Positions 11,380-21,545 of a stretch of 64,000 bases of DNA are shown here, piece after piece (the stretch's first letter is position 1; each line of letters starts with the position of its first letter). The notes under the pieces were generated by a model. The model searched no databases. It had not been told where the DNA came from and worked only from the letters and a program-made list of their open reading frames with translations. The stretch spans positions 20,436,257-20,500,256 of the forward strand of contig NC_083583.1 of the NCBI RefSeq assembly GCF_027579695.1. The letters are read 5' to 3'. A program made the translations under genes and the position numbers. The stretch is from Neoarius graeffei. Its lineage: Eukaryota; Chordata; Actinopteri; Siluriformes; Ariidae.

Positions 11380-12412
11380 TATTTAACAGTGATTCCACAA
11401 AATCGAGTCGTACATGAGCTGATAGCCAACAAGGCACGTAGCACTAAGTTGGCTGTAAGCCACATACAATGAGATTGAGTGGAATAACTATTTTATTCTA
11501 TCCACATTCACTGGATTTTGAAAACGAGAGCATTTGTATTTTTATTTTTTGCAAATTTTAGAAATAAAAACTTTATACAAAACATCCGACAAAATCATTT
11601 CCACTTAGAATGTAAACAAACCGGTGAAATACGTAACAGGAGCAATTTGTGAAAAATGCTATAATAATAATTCTTGAAAAGTTAAAAATGTTCTTACCAT
11701 GGAATAGTTTCATTCCACATTTTTTATTTTATTTATTTATTGCTTTTTTTTTTGGGGGGGGGGGTTGTTTTCAAGTAGAGTTTTAATTTCATCCTTGGTT
11801 GGTTCATCCACCATGTTCTTCTTCTTCTTTAGCCTTTTCTGGTGGTTGGCTAACCAACTTAAAGGTGCATTAATGCGGAACACGCACTACTGAGGGGAAA
11901 AAAAAAACCCAAACTATATTTTCTTAGGGCAGCATGGTGGTGTAGTGGTTAGCACTGTTGCCTCACAACAAGATGGCGGCTGACGAGGGCCTTTCTGTGT
12001 GGAGTTTGCATGTTCTCCCCGTGTCTGTGTGGGTTTCCTCCAGGTGCTCCGGTTTCCCCCACAGTCCAAAGACATGCATGTTTGTCTTTATGTGTCAGCC
12101 CTGCGATGACCTGGCGACTTGTCCAGGGTGTACCCCGCCTCTCACCTATAGTCAGCTGGGATAGGCTCCATCTTGCTCGTGACCCTGTGCAGGATAAGTG
12201 GTTACGGATAATGGATGGATATATTCTCTTAGCTATTTCTGTTTCTTTTAAATACTCAATAACAAAGTGATATATCTGACTTAATGCGCTCCGCTATTTT
12301 GTTCTTCTCTACTCACGGTATATGAGCTGATACCCTAGTAGTACTGTAGCCAATCTGAACATGCAATTGCTCATATCCAGTGAATGTGGATAGAAAAATA
12401 CTGTATATTTGC
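11380..12412 (-). mobile_element. TIR element with 5' exon (copy 1), SINE inside
   Basis: Pairs along its length with 59915-60605. Near the left, TTTTATTCTATCCACATTCA (11492-11511) is inverted at the right as TGAATGTGGATAG (about 12382-12394). An outer hairpin (AACAGTGATTCCAC versus GTGGAATAACTATT) lies at 11386-11490. A minus-strand exon is recognisable by its GGAATGAAAC part and splice donor (last exon base 11698), but the ATG present in the other copy is lost. A SINE interrupts it at 11927. Confidence 0.65.
11927..12220 (+). mobile_element. SINE, internally deleted, with target duplication
   Basis: Head GGGCAGCATGGTGGTGTAGT through the usual body, but the segment between CATGCA and GTTTGTCT is deleted. 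The tail is GGATAATGGATGGAT. Flanked by ATATTTTCTTA and ATATTCTCTTA (11 bp, one mismatch). It interrupts the TIR element at 11380-12412; the copy at 59915 lacks it at the matching place. Confidence 0.88.
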
Positions 12413-13269
12413 TATTCATAGTCATTCCTTAGCAGGAAAACCAATTTATAATTTTGCCTTAGCCACGTACACTCAAGTTAATGAATAATATAAAAAAATT
12501 CAATTCTTAAAAATCTTGGCTTCCTGATAAAAACATTAGACAAGTTCAAGTATTTGGTGCACAGGATTTGATAAAAGATTAACAAGAGAATGAAAAGCTG
12601 CAGGGAAAATAAAAGGGAAAATGCACATATTAAAGCCCCTTGGACTGAAACTGAGAACCACTGAATTAATGAATCAGAAAGGAGTTAACTCAAATGATAA
12701 ATGCTATCAAATGGTGGAAGGGTTTCAACAATATCCAGCCAAAATCTCCCACCTCTGACCCAGTACTAAGTCTCCAGGAACATCTGGATATTAGTGACAG
12801 CTGTGTTGGCGCTGAATGGAAATTCTGCTAGTAGATATCGGGATCAAGGTCTCACTCTGTTTCTCCATCAGTTTTTATCAAGGTTCCTGAACTCCAGAGC
12901 TAGCGGGTCACGGCGCTCTACAGATTCATGTTTTCCTGCTTCAACACAGCTGTCTTAGCTAAAGATTAATAGTGGCTCATAATAAGCACTTGAGTTGAAT
13001 CAGGTGCACTTCAGCAGAAAAAAACACTCATTTTTGGGGAATGACTGAGACAAACTGACCCGGGGGGGGGGGTGAACAGAACAAAAAACAAACAAACAAA
13101 CAAACAAAAACCAATAGCCAAATGATGAAGCAGAATGCTGCTTTGGAAAGTTCTGTTTCTATTCATTTTTCAGGTTATTGTCTTTGCAAAATCATTATCT
13201 TCCTAATAAATTGGTTTAAACCACTGCTTTTGGAGGCCATATCATTAATAACTGTACAGGTCTGAATAT
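12413..13269. other. No gene; short G and CAAA runs
   Basis: Contains a G run near 13062-13071 and a CAAA run near 13087-13111. No element ends or coding motifs recognised. Confidence 0.45.
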
Positions 13270-13554
13270 ATACTTTGTTTTATTTGTTTTATTAAACTTT
13301 CACCAAGTAAAATAAGAAACAAAATTATGGTGAGGGTCACACAACAGAGCTGGGCCCCAATTAAACTGTGCCCTATATAGAACCATCATATAATATAAAA
13401 TAACTTAATATATAATATACAATATATACATACACACATTCACATTTTGTATACACACACACACACTTACACCCTAAAAGCAGCTATTAAACATATATAT
13501 GCTGTATGTATAAATTAATACCTAGATGTACTCAATAACAGCAAGCATTAGTCA

Positions 13555-13745
13555 TTACAATATTATGAGATGAACAGCACTTAAGGCAAATGGATTTCCA
13601 AGTGTTAAAGGTATTAATATCAAAAACATTTTAAGAGCATTGGTATAATGAGCTGTTAGCTGAGATTTAAATTGCTTAACACAGCTACAAGAACGTAAAG
13701 GAACAGGAAGATTATTCCAGAGCTTAGGTAATCGATTAAAATAGC
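13555..13745 (-). pseudogene. LINE reverse transcriptase C-terminal fragment
   Basis: The minus frame reads SYFNRLPKLWNNLPVPLRS then VKQFKSQLTAHY, the conserved end of jockey/Rex-type LINE proteins (F-x-R-x-x-x-L-W-N-x-L-P pattern followed by F-K-x-x-L). Reading across the Tc1-A insertion with one TA removed, the frame continues upstream as KLFPTSYFN, which shows the element was inserted into an older LINE frame. Confidence 0.65.
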
Positions 13746-15350
13746 TACAACCCCGATTCCAAAAAAGTTGGGACAAAGTACAAATTGTAAATAAAAACGG
13801 AATGCAATGATGTGGAAGTTTCAAAATTCCATATTTTATTCAGAATAGAACATAGATGACATATCAAATGTTGAAACTGAGAAAATGTATCATTTAAAGA
13901 GAAAAATTAGGTGATTTTAAATTTCATGACAACAACACATCTCAAAAAAGTTGGGACAAGGCCATGTTTACCACTGTGAGACATCCCCTTTTCTCTTTAC
14001 AACAGTCTGTAAACGTCTGGGGACTGAGGAGACAAGTTGCTCAAGTTTAGGGATAGGAATGTTAACCCATTCTTGTCTAATGTAGGATTCTAGTTGCTCA
14101 ACTGTCTTAGGTCTTTTTTGTTGTATCTTCCGTTTTATGATGCGCCAAATGTTTTCTATGGGTGAAAGATCTGGACTGCAGGCTGGCCAGTTCAGTACCC
14201 GGACCCTTCTTCTACGCAGCCATGATGCTGTAATTGATGCAGTATGTGGTTTGGCATTGTCATGTTGGAATATGCAAGGTCTTCCCTGAAAGAGACGTCG
14301 TCTGGATGGGAGCATATGTTGCTCTAGAACCTGGATATACCTTTCAGCATTGATGGTGTCTTTCCAGATGTGTAAGCTGCCCATGCCACACACACTAATG
14401 CAACCCCATACCATCAGAGATGCAGGCTTCTGAACTGAGCGCTGATAACAACTTGGGTCATCCTTCTCCTCTTTAGTCCGAATGACACGGCGTCCCTGAT
14501 TTCCATAAAGAACTTCACATTTTGATTCATCTAACCACAGAACAGTTTTCCACTTTGCCACAGTCCATTTTAAATGAGCCTTGGCCCAGAGAAGACGTCT
14601 GCGCTTCTGGATCATGTTTAGATACGGCTTCTTCTTTGAACTATAGAGTTTTAGCTGGCAACGGCGGATGGCACGGTGAATTGTGTTCACAGATAATGTT
14701 CTCTGGAAATATTCCTGAGCCCATTTTGTGATTTCCAATACAGAAGCATGCCTGTATGTGATGCAGTGCCGTCTAAGGGCCCGAAGATCACGGGCACCCA
14801 GTATGGTTTTCCGGCCTTGACCCTTACGCACAGAGATTCTTCCAGATTCTCTGAATCTTTTGATGATATTATGCACTGTAGGTGATGATATGTTCAAACT
14901 CTTTGCAATTTTACACTGTCGAACTCCTTTCTGATATTGCTCCACTATTTGTCGGTGCAGAATTAGGGGGATTGGTGATCCTCTTCCCATCTTTACTTCT
15001 GAGAGCCGCTGCCACTCCAAGATGCTCTTTTTATACCCAGTCATGTTAATGACCTATTGCCAATTGACCTAATGAGTTGCAATTTGGTCCTCTGTTCCTT
15101 TTTTGTACCTTTAACTTTTCCAGCCTCTTATTGCCCCTGTCCCAACTTTTTTGAGATGTGTTGCTGTCATGAAATTTCAAATGAGCCAATATTTGGCATG
15201 AAATTTCAAAATGTCTCACTTTTGCCATTTGATATGTTCTCTATGTTCTATTGTGAATACAATATCAGTTTTTGAGATTTGTAAATTATTGCATTCCGTT
15301 TTTATTTACAATTTGTACTTTGTCCCAACTTTTTTGGAATCCGGGTTGTA
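13746..15350 (-). mobile_element. Tc1-A element, nearly intact
   Basis: Both ends carry CAACCCCGATTCCAAAAAAG / (reversed) CAACCCGGATTCCAAAAAAG next to TA (13746-13747 and 15349-15350). TIR arms are about 200 bp. It carries an uninterrupted transposase frame. Length and layout equal those of the copy at 34589-36197. Confidence 0.93.
13968..15044 (-). CDS. Tc1-A transposase, open 358-codon frame
   Basis: DD34E Tc1/mariner transposase that would excise and reinsert its element at TA sites. About 97% identical to the 34899-35975 protein (eleven differences read by eye). N-terminal helix-turn-helix region (about residues 28-67), an AT-hook-like GQGRKT, then the catalytic core: Asp172 in LDESKCEVLYG, Asp262 in FQHDNAKPHTA, Glu297 in [11 protein letters not shown], with 34 residues between the last two. 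The usual start for this family is probably the internal MGRGSPIPL at residue 19. Ser171 is Leu and Phe176 is Cys here, next to the first Asp, which may lower activity. Frame is intact; whether it is active is unknown. Confidence 0.9.
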   Translation of the reverse strand: MTGYKKSILEWQRLSEVKMGRGSPIPLILHRQIVEQYQKGVRQCKIAKSLNISSPTVHNIIKRFRESGRISVRKGQGRKTILGARDLRALRRHCITYRHASVLEITKWAQEYFQRTLSVNTIHRAIRRCQLKLYSSKKKPYLNMIQKRRRLLWAKAHLKWTVAKWKTVLWLDESKCEVLYGNQGRRVIRTKEEKDDPSCYQRSVQKPASLMVWGCISVCGMGSLHIWKDTINAERYIQVLEQHMLPSRRRLFQGRPCIFQHDNAKPHTASITASWLRRRRVRVLNWPACSPDLSPIENIWRIIKRKIQQKRPKTVEQLESYIRQEWVNIPIPKLEQLVSSVPRRLQTVVKRKGDVSQW

Positions 15351-15393
15351 GTTGGAAAAAGTTTAGTACGGTGTAGGTACAGTCCCTTTTAAA

Positions 15394-15412
15394 AACTACA
15401 TTTCCCATCAGC
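15394..15412 (+). promoter_or_regulatory. Possible ZNF143/STAF-type site
   Basis: AACTACATTTCCCATCAGCC resembles the ACTACAATTCCCA core bound by ZNF143 in vertebrate promoters. It lies just upstream of a CpG-rich Harbinger element. Could equally be chance or part of a repeat. Confidence 0.25.
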
Positions 15413-15481
15413 CCACTTCCGTGTTGACCTGCGTCATGCGGGGGCGGGATCATCTACGTCACATCCTCCATGAAAGCATAA

Positions 15482-16004
15482 AGGCCAATTTATGCTGACA
15501 ACGCAGTCCTCGCAGATGGCGTCGCAGATGGCGTCTGCGTAGCCCCCCCCTTCGCAGACGCTCTGCGCGCACCTCCCAAAAATTATGACCACTGCAGAAG
15601 CCTCGCAGACAGTGTCGCAGACAAGAGGGCTCTGATTGGTCCACTCTACATCCGCTGTACACGCACGTCCGCTTCCCTACTTTCCCGGTTTGTTTTGTTT
15701 TCACTACCACCATTTTTAAAAACACGAGCGAAGATGGAGCAGCACGAAGAGCGGTTGATCGAGGAAGTGAGGAAGTACGTACATCTATACGACTCCAGTT
15801 CTAGTCATTATAAGTAACCGGAGGATAAACACTCCACTAACCACACCCACCAACTACTCCTAGCGATTTCGTGACTTTGCGTCCCCTTGTGTTGTGGCGG
15901 TGAATAACATCGCGCACGCCTATTACTCCCCGCTCAACGATAAATTACAACTGTCTGCGAAAAGCTATCTGCGAAAGCCTTGTCGCAAGAGCATGCAGAG
16001 GCCC
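15482..16004 (+). mobile_element. PIF/Harbinger derivative with Myb-like start
   Basis: The left end AGGCCAATTTATGC and reversed right end GGGCCTCTGCATGC are imperfect TIRs bordered by TAA on both sides (15479-15481 and 16005-16007). Subterminal CGCAGA/TCTGCG motifs recur on both arms. GC-rich, 523 bp. It retains the first codons of a second Harbinger-type protein. Confidence 0.75.
15734..15817 (+). pseudogene. Truncated Myb/MADF-like N-terminus
   Basis: A 27-codon frame, MEQHEERLIEEVRKYVHLYD followed by SSSSHYK. It resembles the start of the Myb/SANT-MADF-like DNA-binding partner protein encoded by vertebrate Harbinger elements: an acidic start, then L-I-E-E-V-R-K-Y-x-x-L-Y-D. An AAGTAACC sequence at the end could be a splice donor, so this may be a relic first exon. 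Function is lost here. Confidence 0.55.
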
Positions 16005-16236
16005 TAAGAAACCCGGAAACTCCTAGCTCCTCCTCTTTTGGCCCCGTGATTTCAACACGGACACAGGGAGGAATCACTCGCTCCATGAGCAAACCCAAAA
16101 AGACGTCTTTTTCTTTTCTTTCTTGCAAGAATCAGAGTTTCACGCTTTTCTTTGTTTACCTTTGGCCACGGTAGACTCTAAGATCGCGCGATTTTAAACT
16201 CAGCTTGAGTTTACAACCGGTTTTTCATTTGTTCCT

Positions 16237-16242
16237 TATAAG
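16237..16242 (+). promoter_or_regulatory. Possible TATA box
   Basis: TATAAG in a CCTTATAAGTACGTACT context, about 0.5 kb before the hairpin array and with a matching poly(A) signal about 1.2 kb downstream. Single-motif evidence only. Confidence 0.25.
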
Positions 16243-16750
16243 TACGTACTACTGCAGTCCAGGCAGTTATTTTAAAGTTAAGAAGCGACTGGATCCTTTT
16301 TAACTCAAAAGCTGTGCACATTGTTTGATCAGAGACTTTCTTTTCATCACGAGTGACCACGCGTCGGACCGAGAAGTTCTCTGCGCCTCACGGAAGCGAC
16401 TCACGTGCTCCACAAAGGCGAAACTCCAAAGTCTCGGAACATCTCTTCATAATCTTGCTAGAGGCAAGATACTGAGTAAGACTGGCAAATTTTGGGCATA
16501 AAGACTAGTCTTAGGAATTAGCTTTTATCAAACTAGTGTAAATTTAAACTCGAACGGTTTAATTGTTTACACTGTTCGACACGCAGCGTGTTGAATTGAT
16601 GATTGTTATATTTTGTTTTAATCTCTCAATTGTTTTAATAGATAGGCTGTGCATGCTTCTCTTTATTCCTTACTAACATACTTAATTTCCTTATCACACA
16701 TTTTGACCTTATCAAGGTTTCAGTGGATTCAGTACTGTTATAAGCTAGTG

Positions 16751-17321
16751 AAATTAGCCTACGGCTAATTTCTTTTGTCCCATTAGCATCCAAAGCTAAG
16801 TGTATTGTCTTAGAAACACGTGGTGGTCCTCCCCCACTTACAAACACACCTTAGCTAGCATCCCTTTGTCTTAGCTTAGCCACACGAGGTTAATCTAGGC
16901 CTACACAAACACGTGGTCACTGGCCTCACCTGGCCTCACAAATACACCTCAGTTAGCATCCCACGCTAGCTTCTTTCTTTTGCTAGGCCATAGGCCTTAC
17001 CACGTTTTCAACTCCTCCCCCCACAAACACACTTGGAGTTAGCTACCAGAGCTAATCCTTTTTGTAGGCCACACACAAGGTCTCTCTCTCTCTCCCACGT
17101 GGACACACACGAACATACCTAGCTAGCATCCCATGCTAGCCTTCTGCTCAGGCCATAGGGCCTTTCACACACACAGGCCACACACACAGGCACACATTAG
17201 CAACACGTGCTAATTCTTTGTTTTACTTAGATAACATTCCTTTGTCTTAGCTAGCAACCAAGCTAGGCCTCACCAGGCCTGACACACACAAACGCATCTT
17301 AATTAGCACACAAAGCTAATC
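16751..17321 (+). repeat. Array of hairpin-forming TTAGC/GCTAA units
   Basis: At least eight short inverted repeats share the TTAGC/GCTAA theme but differ in sequence while keeping pairing: 16751-16771 (AAATTAGCC/GGCTAATTT), 16783-16799, 16952-16970, 17038-17056, 17122-17140 (GCTAGCAT/ATGCTAGC, perfect 8 bp), 17196-17214 (ATTAGCA/TGCTAAT), 17251-17266, 17302-17320. Between them lie CA-rich spacers, AGGCC-ATA-GGCCT hairpins (near 16985 and 17150) and CACGTG boxes (near 16817, 16910, 17097, 17204). Spacing is irregular (50-170 bp). No long coding frame. Function unknown. Confidence 0.7.
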
Positions 17322-17432
17322 TTTTGTTTTCACCACAACACACCCACACTCACACACACACACACGCTCATCAAGTATATCTCACTGTTTGTATATATTT
17401 CAACTGCCATTATCCATTTTTATCTTTGTTAT

Positions 17433-17480
17433 AATAAATTCATTTATTATTGAAACTGTGTGTTTATTTGTGTTCCAATA
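17433..17480 (+). promoter_or_regulatory. Possible poly(A) signal with GU-rich region
   Basis: AATAAA at 17433-17438, followed about 20 bases later by TGTGTGTTTATTTGTGTTCC, the usual layout of a Pol II cleavage site. With the TATAAG at 16237 it would bound a transcript of about 1.2 kb holding the hairpin array. A solo retroelement LTR would show the same two signals. Confidence 0.35.
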
Positions 17481-17481
17481 T

Positions 17482-18085
17482 CTCTGAAGTCCCCAATCTC
17501 CAAAGAATTCTAAAAGGTGCATATGATTTATGTAATATGGTAAGTGATCATAATAATTTGGAATATACCATAATTTAGCTGTTTGGTAATTTATTATTAA
17601 GCACCAAAATTAATGGTATTAATTAATGAGACTGATTAATGAGACTGATTCCATGAGTGATTTAATAACATGAGACTGATTCAATGAAAATGATTCACTG
17701 AAAACGATTCAAATGAGACTGATTCAATTTTAATTATTAACCTTCAGATTTAATTAGATTGATCACTTAATAATTACCAAATGCACCCACAACGGCATGG
17801 AAGAATTAGCAAGTCTAAGGCAGAGTTGTTCCAAGTAGTATGAACTGGAACCTTAGGTTTAATAAATTAATTTGCAGGGACATCTAAGTGACCAAGGTGA
17901 CACTTGAAATAAAAAAAGGAGATCACTAATTTCGTGATGATATGTGACGGGTAATGTTGTGTTTCATTGTGTCTTTTTTATTTTGTATTGCACTTCTACA
18001 GTTATATGCATACTTTTATGTGTGTAGTAGAAATATACCAAAGCGGGGGGGGAATTACCCTACTTTAGTGTAGTTTAAATATGAA
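17482..18085. other. AT-rich DNA with short GAGACTGATT repeats
   Basis: Between about 17620 and 17745 the phrase GAGACTGATT (with variants ATGATTCA and ACGATTCA) recurs about six times. A G run sits near 18045. No gene seen. Confidence 0.5.
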
Positions 18086-18097
18086 ACATTGCATTCC

Positions 18098-18489
18098 GGG
18101 CGGCATGGTGGTGTAGTGGTTAACACTGTCGCCTCACAGCAAGAAGGTCCTGGGTTCGAGCCCAGCAGCTGACGGGGGCCTTTCTGTGTGGAGTTTGCAT
18201 GTTCTCCCCGTGTCTGTGTGGGTTTCCTCCAGGTGCTCCGGTTTCCCCCACAATCCAAAGACATGCAGGTTAGGCTAATTGGTAGCTCTAAATTGACCGT
18301 AGGTGTGAATGTGAGTGTGAATGGTTGTCTGTGTCTATGCGTCAGCCCTGTGATGACCTGGCGACTTGTCCAGGGTGTACCCCGCCTTTCGCCCGTAGTC
18401 AGCTGGGATAGGCTCTAGCTTGCCTGCAACCCTGTAGGACAGGATAAAGCGGCTACAGATAATGGATGGATGGATGGATGGATGGATGG
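18098..18489 (+). mobile_element. SINE with perfect 12-bp target duplication
   Basis: Full-length tRNA-headed SINE with a (GATG)n tail. ACATTGCATTCC flanks it exactly at 18086-18097 and 18490-18501. It belongs to the GATGGATGG-tailed subfamily, whereas most copies here end GATGAGATGAG. Confidence 0.95.
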
Positions 18490-18647
18490 ACATTGCATTC
18501 CAAATAATGAGTTACAATGCTGTTGTGCTCTTGAAAAAAAATCAGTACATTTTAAAACACAGAAAATATTTTATACTGGTAATGTAAACTGACACAATGC
18601 TGTAGATTTTATAGAATAATTTAAGATAAATTAGTGATAAAAGTACT

Positions 18648-18986
18648 TATCCTGTCCTACAGGGTCGCAAGCAAGCTTATCCCAGCTGACTATGGGTGAG
18701 AGGCAGGGTACACCGTGGACAAGTTGCCAGGTTATCACAGGGCTGGCACATAGAGACAAACAACCATTTACACTCACATTCACACCTACGGTCAATTTAG
18801 AGTCACCAATTAGCCTAACCTGCATGTCTTTGGACTGTGGGGGAAACCGGAGCACCCGGAGGAAACCCACACGGACACAGGGAGAACATGCAAACTCCAC
18901 ACAGAAAGGCCCTTGCCGGCCACTGGGCTCGAACCCAGGACCTTCTTGATGTGAGGCGACACACACCACTACACCAATGTGCTGCC
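18648..18986 (-). mobile_element. SINE, tail shortened
   Basis: Minus-strand copy from the head (GCCTCACATC near 18950) to GACCCTGTAGGACAGG; the terminal GATGAG tail is missing and the tRNA head is partly deleted (CGACACACACC in place of CGACAGTGCTAACC). No clear target duplication. Confidence 0.88.
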
Positions 18987-19018
18987 TCTTAGCAATTCAA
19001 TTATATATAAATATAATT

Positions 19019-19045
19019 AAATAAATAAATAAATAAATAAATAAA
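19019..19045. repeat. (AAAT)n microsatellite
   Basis: AAATAAATAAAT run followed by a short A run, beside the SINE head. Confidence 0.85.
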
Positions 19046-19104
19046 AAAAATTCTCATACTACATTCTTCTTCTTCACACATACATAAATACATACATACA
19101 TACC

Positions 19105-20247
19105 TACACTGCCTGGACAAAAAGAAACAAAAAAAACCTCACAACGTTTCTTTGGACTGCCTTTAGCTTTAATTACGGCACAGATTTATGATCACACTGT
19201 TTTGACAACTTTATGCAACATCACAACATTTATTTCCATCCAGAGTTGCCTTAACTTTTCACCAAGATCTTGTGTCAGTCACAGGAGAGTCAAACCACTC
19301 TGTAAAGTCTTCTCCATCACATCCCAAAGACTTTCAGTGGGGTTAAGGTCAGGACCCTCTAGTGGCCAATTCATGTGTGAAAATTCTTCCTCATGCTTCC
19401 TGAACTTTTAGAATTGTTCTTTCACAATTTGAGACTGGCACTGTGATCCTGGAATATGCCCGTGCCATCAGGGAACAAAAAAAATCCATTGATGTGATAA
19501 CCTGTTCATTTAGTGCATTTCAGGTCATCAGCTGACTTCATTTTATTGCCCCATAAGGTTGCTGAGCCTCGACCTGATCAACTGAAGCAACCCCAGATTA
19601 CAACACTGCCTCCAGAGGCATGTCCAGTGGCCACTATGCACGATGGGTGCATTACTTCATGCACTCATCTTCTTACGCTGATGCGCCCATCACTCAGGAA
19701 TAGGGTCAATCTGGACTCATCAGATCACATGACCTTTTTCCATTGCTCCAGATGCTCCCTAGCAAATTGAAGACTTTTCTTCCAATCAGCCTCACTAACA
19801 GCTCAGTCCCAATCCTGTAAGTTCTTGTTGCATTGTGCTACTTTCACTATTAAACATAACTATGAGTTCTACTTTTTTTTTTTATGATTCGATTTCACCA
19901 AACATTGAAGTGATCTCTCATCATGGTCAGTCAAGATTTTATTCTGACTGCCTTTCTACCATGAAGGTGACAGTTCACCACTATTCTTCCAGGTTTTAAT
20001 AATGCATTGGACAGTTCTTAAGTCAATTCCAGTCATTTCAGCAATGTCCTTAGTTGATTTATTTGATTGTTGCAGGCCAAAAATTACACCATTCTGAAGC
20101 ACAGTACCAGGCTTTCAATTAGCACAGGATACATCTACATCTTCCGACATGTTGGTTGAAGAAATGAGAATCTACTCACTGCATCAGTTTGGGTTAAACA
20201 AATTGTTTGAAGAAATCCAAAGGGCAGCTTTTTTTGGCCAGGCAGTA
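19105..20247 (-). mobile_element. Tc1-E element, decayed
   Basis: Ends CACTGCCTGGACAAAAA and (reversed) TACTGCCTGGCCAAAAAAA beside TA. The minus strand holds a broken transposase: the first catalytic motif is visible as GATGAGTCCAGATTGACC (DESRLT) near 19720-19703, and the N-terminus near 20150. No frame longer than about 85 codons survives. Its right TA is shared with the end of Tc1-D. Confidence 0.75.
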
Positions 20248-20677
20248 CACACTCTCCAGCCATTTTAACAGGAACTTGTTCTTGATTCTAAGATTCCTGT
20301 TCTTGGCTGGCAGGAGAGGAACCCAATGTGGTCTTCTGCTGTTGTGTGCTGAGATGCTTTTCTGCTCACCATGGTTGTAAAGAGTTGTGATGAGTTGCTA
20401 TATCCTTCCTGGCAGCTCGAACCAATCTGGCCATTTCCCTCTGATCTCTCTTATCAACAAGATGTTTGTTTCCACCCACAGAACTGTCGCTCACTCAGTG
20501 TTTTTTTGTTTTTTGCACCATTCTGTGTAAACTCTAGAGACTGTTGTGTGTGAAAACCCAAGGAGATCAACAAGTTCTGAAATACTCAAACCAGTCCATC
20601 TGGCTTAAACCAACACCATGCCACAGTGAAAGTCACACTCTGAGATCACAATTTTTTCCCTTTCTGATGTTTGAACA

Positions 20678-21055
20678 GGGGCGGCACGGTGGTGTAGTGG
20701 TTAGCGCTGTCGCCTCACAGCAAGAAGGTCCGGGTTCGAGCCCCGTGGCCGGCGAGGGCCTTTCTGTGCGGAGTTTGCATGTTCTCCCCGTGTCCGCATG
20801 GGTTTCCTCCGGGTGCTCCGGTTTCCCCCACAGTCCAAAGACATGCAGGTTAGGTTAACTGGTGACTCTAAATTGACCGTAGGTATGAATGTGAGTGTGA
20901 ATGGTTGTCTGTGTCTATGTGTCAGCCCTGTGATGACCTGGCGACTTGTCCAGGGTGTACCCCGCCTTTCGCCCGTAGTCAGCTGGGATAGGCTCCAGCT
21001 TGCCTGCGACCCTGTAGAAGGATAAAGCGGCTAGAGATAATGAGAAGAGATGAGA
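20678..21055 (+). mobile_element. SINE with 13-bp target duplication
   Basis: Full-length copy with intact A-box (TGGTGTAGTGG) and B-box (GGTTCGAGCCC). TGATGTTTGAACA flanks it exactly (20665-20677 and 21056-21068). The Tc1-D copy at 24490-24893 shows the same site uninterrupted (TTCTGATGTTTGAACATTGTG). Confidence 0.95.
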
Positions 21056-21170
21056 TGATGTTTGAACATTGTGACCATAAACTGAAGCTCTTGATTTGTA
21101 TCTGCATGATTTGGTGCACTGTGCTGCTGTCAAGGGATCAGCTGATTGGAGAACTGCATGAAACAGCAGG

Positions 21171-21545
21171 AGGGCGGGACAGTGGTGTAGTGGTTAGTGC
21201 TGTTGCCTCACAGCAAGAAGGTTCTGGGTTTGAGCCCAGTGGCCAACAGGGGCCTTTCTGTGTAGAGTTTGCATGTTCTTCCCATGTTGTCCGTGTGGGT
21301 TTCCTCCGGGTGTTCTGGTTTCCCCCACAGTCCAAGGACATGCAGGTTAGGCTAATTGGTGGCTCTAAATTGACCATAGGTGTGAATGTGAGTGTGAATG
21401 GTTGTTTGTCTCTATGTGCCAGCCCTGCGATGACCTGGCGACTTGTGCAGGGTGTACCCCGCCTCTCGCCCATGGTCAGTTGGGATAGGCTGCAGCTTGA
21501 GCATGACCCTGCACAGGATAAGCAGTTACAGATAATGGATGGATA
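21171..21545 (+). mobile_element. SINE with 10-bp target duplication
   Basis: Full-length copy with the GATGGAT-type tail. Flanked by AAACAGCAGG (21161-21170) and AAACAGTAGG (21546-21555). Second SINE in the same Tc1-D copy. More diverged than its neighbour at 20678, so probably inserted earlier. Confidence 0.92.

Larger units (their letters stand above)
13270..15400 (-). mobile_element. LINE 3' end, split by Tc1-A
   Basis: Minus-strand LINE remnant made of two pieces, 15351 to about 15400 and 13270-13745, around the Tc1-A insertion. Its 3' part is AT-rich with TATA and CA runs. Only the extreme C-terminus of the reverse transcriptase protein is recognisable. Clade not resolved. Confidence 0.55.

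Noticed and set aside
13555..13824. Minus frame reading from the Tc1-A TIR into the LINE tail
   Set aside because: The first part is TIR sequence; only codons below 13746 are LINE.
16700..17340. CRISPR-like array of repeats and spacers
   Set aside because: Eukaryotic context, irregular spacing, and repeats that vary with compensatory changes rather than being identical.
16008..17520. Solo LTR of an endogenous retroelement
   Set aside because: TATA and poly(A) signals fit, but no TG...CA ends, target duplication or primer-binding site was found; kept only as an alternative.
20694..20760. tRNA gene suggested by A and B boxes
   Set aside because: The boxes belong to the SINE head. The sequence does not fold as a full cloverleaf with acceptor stem and is followed by the SINE body.
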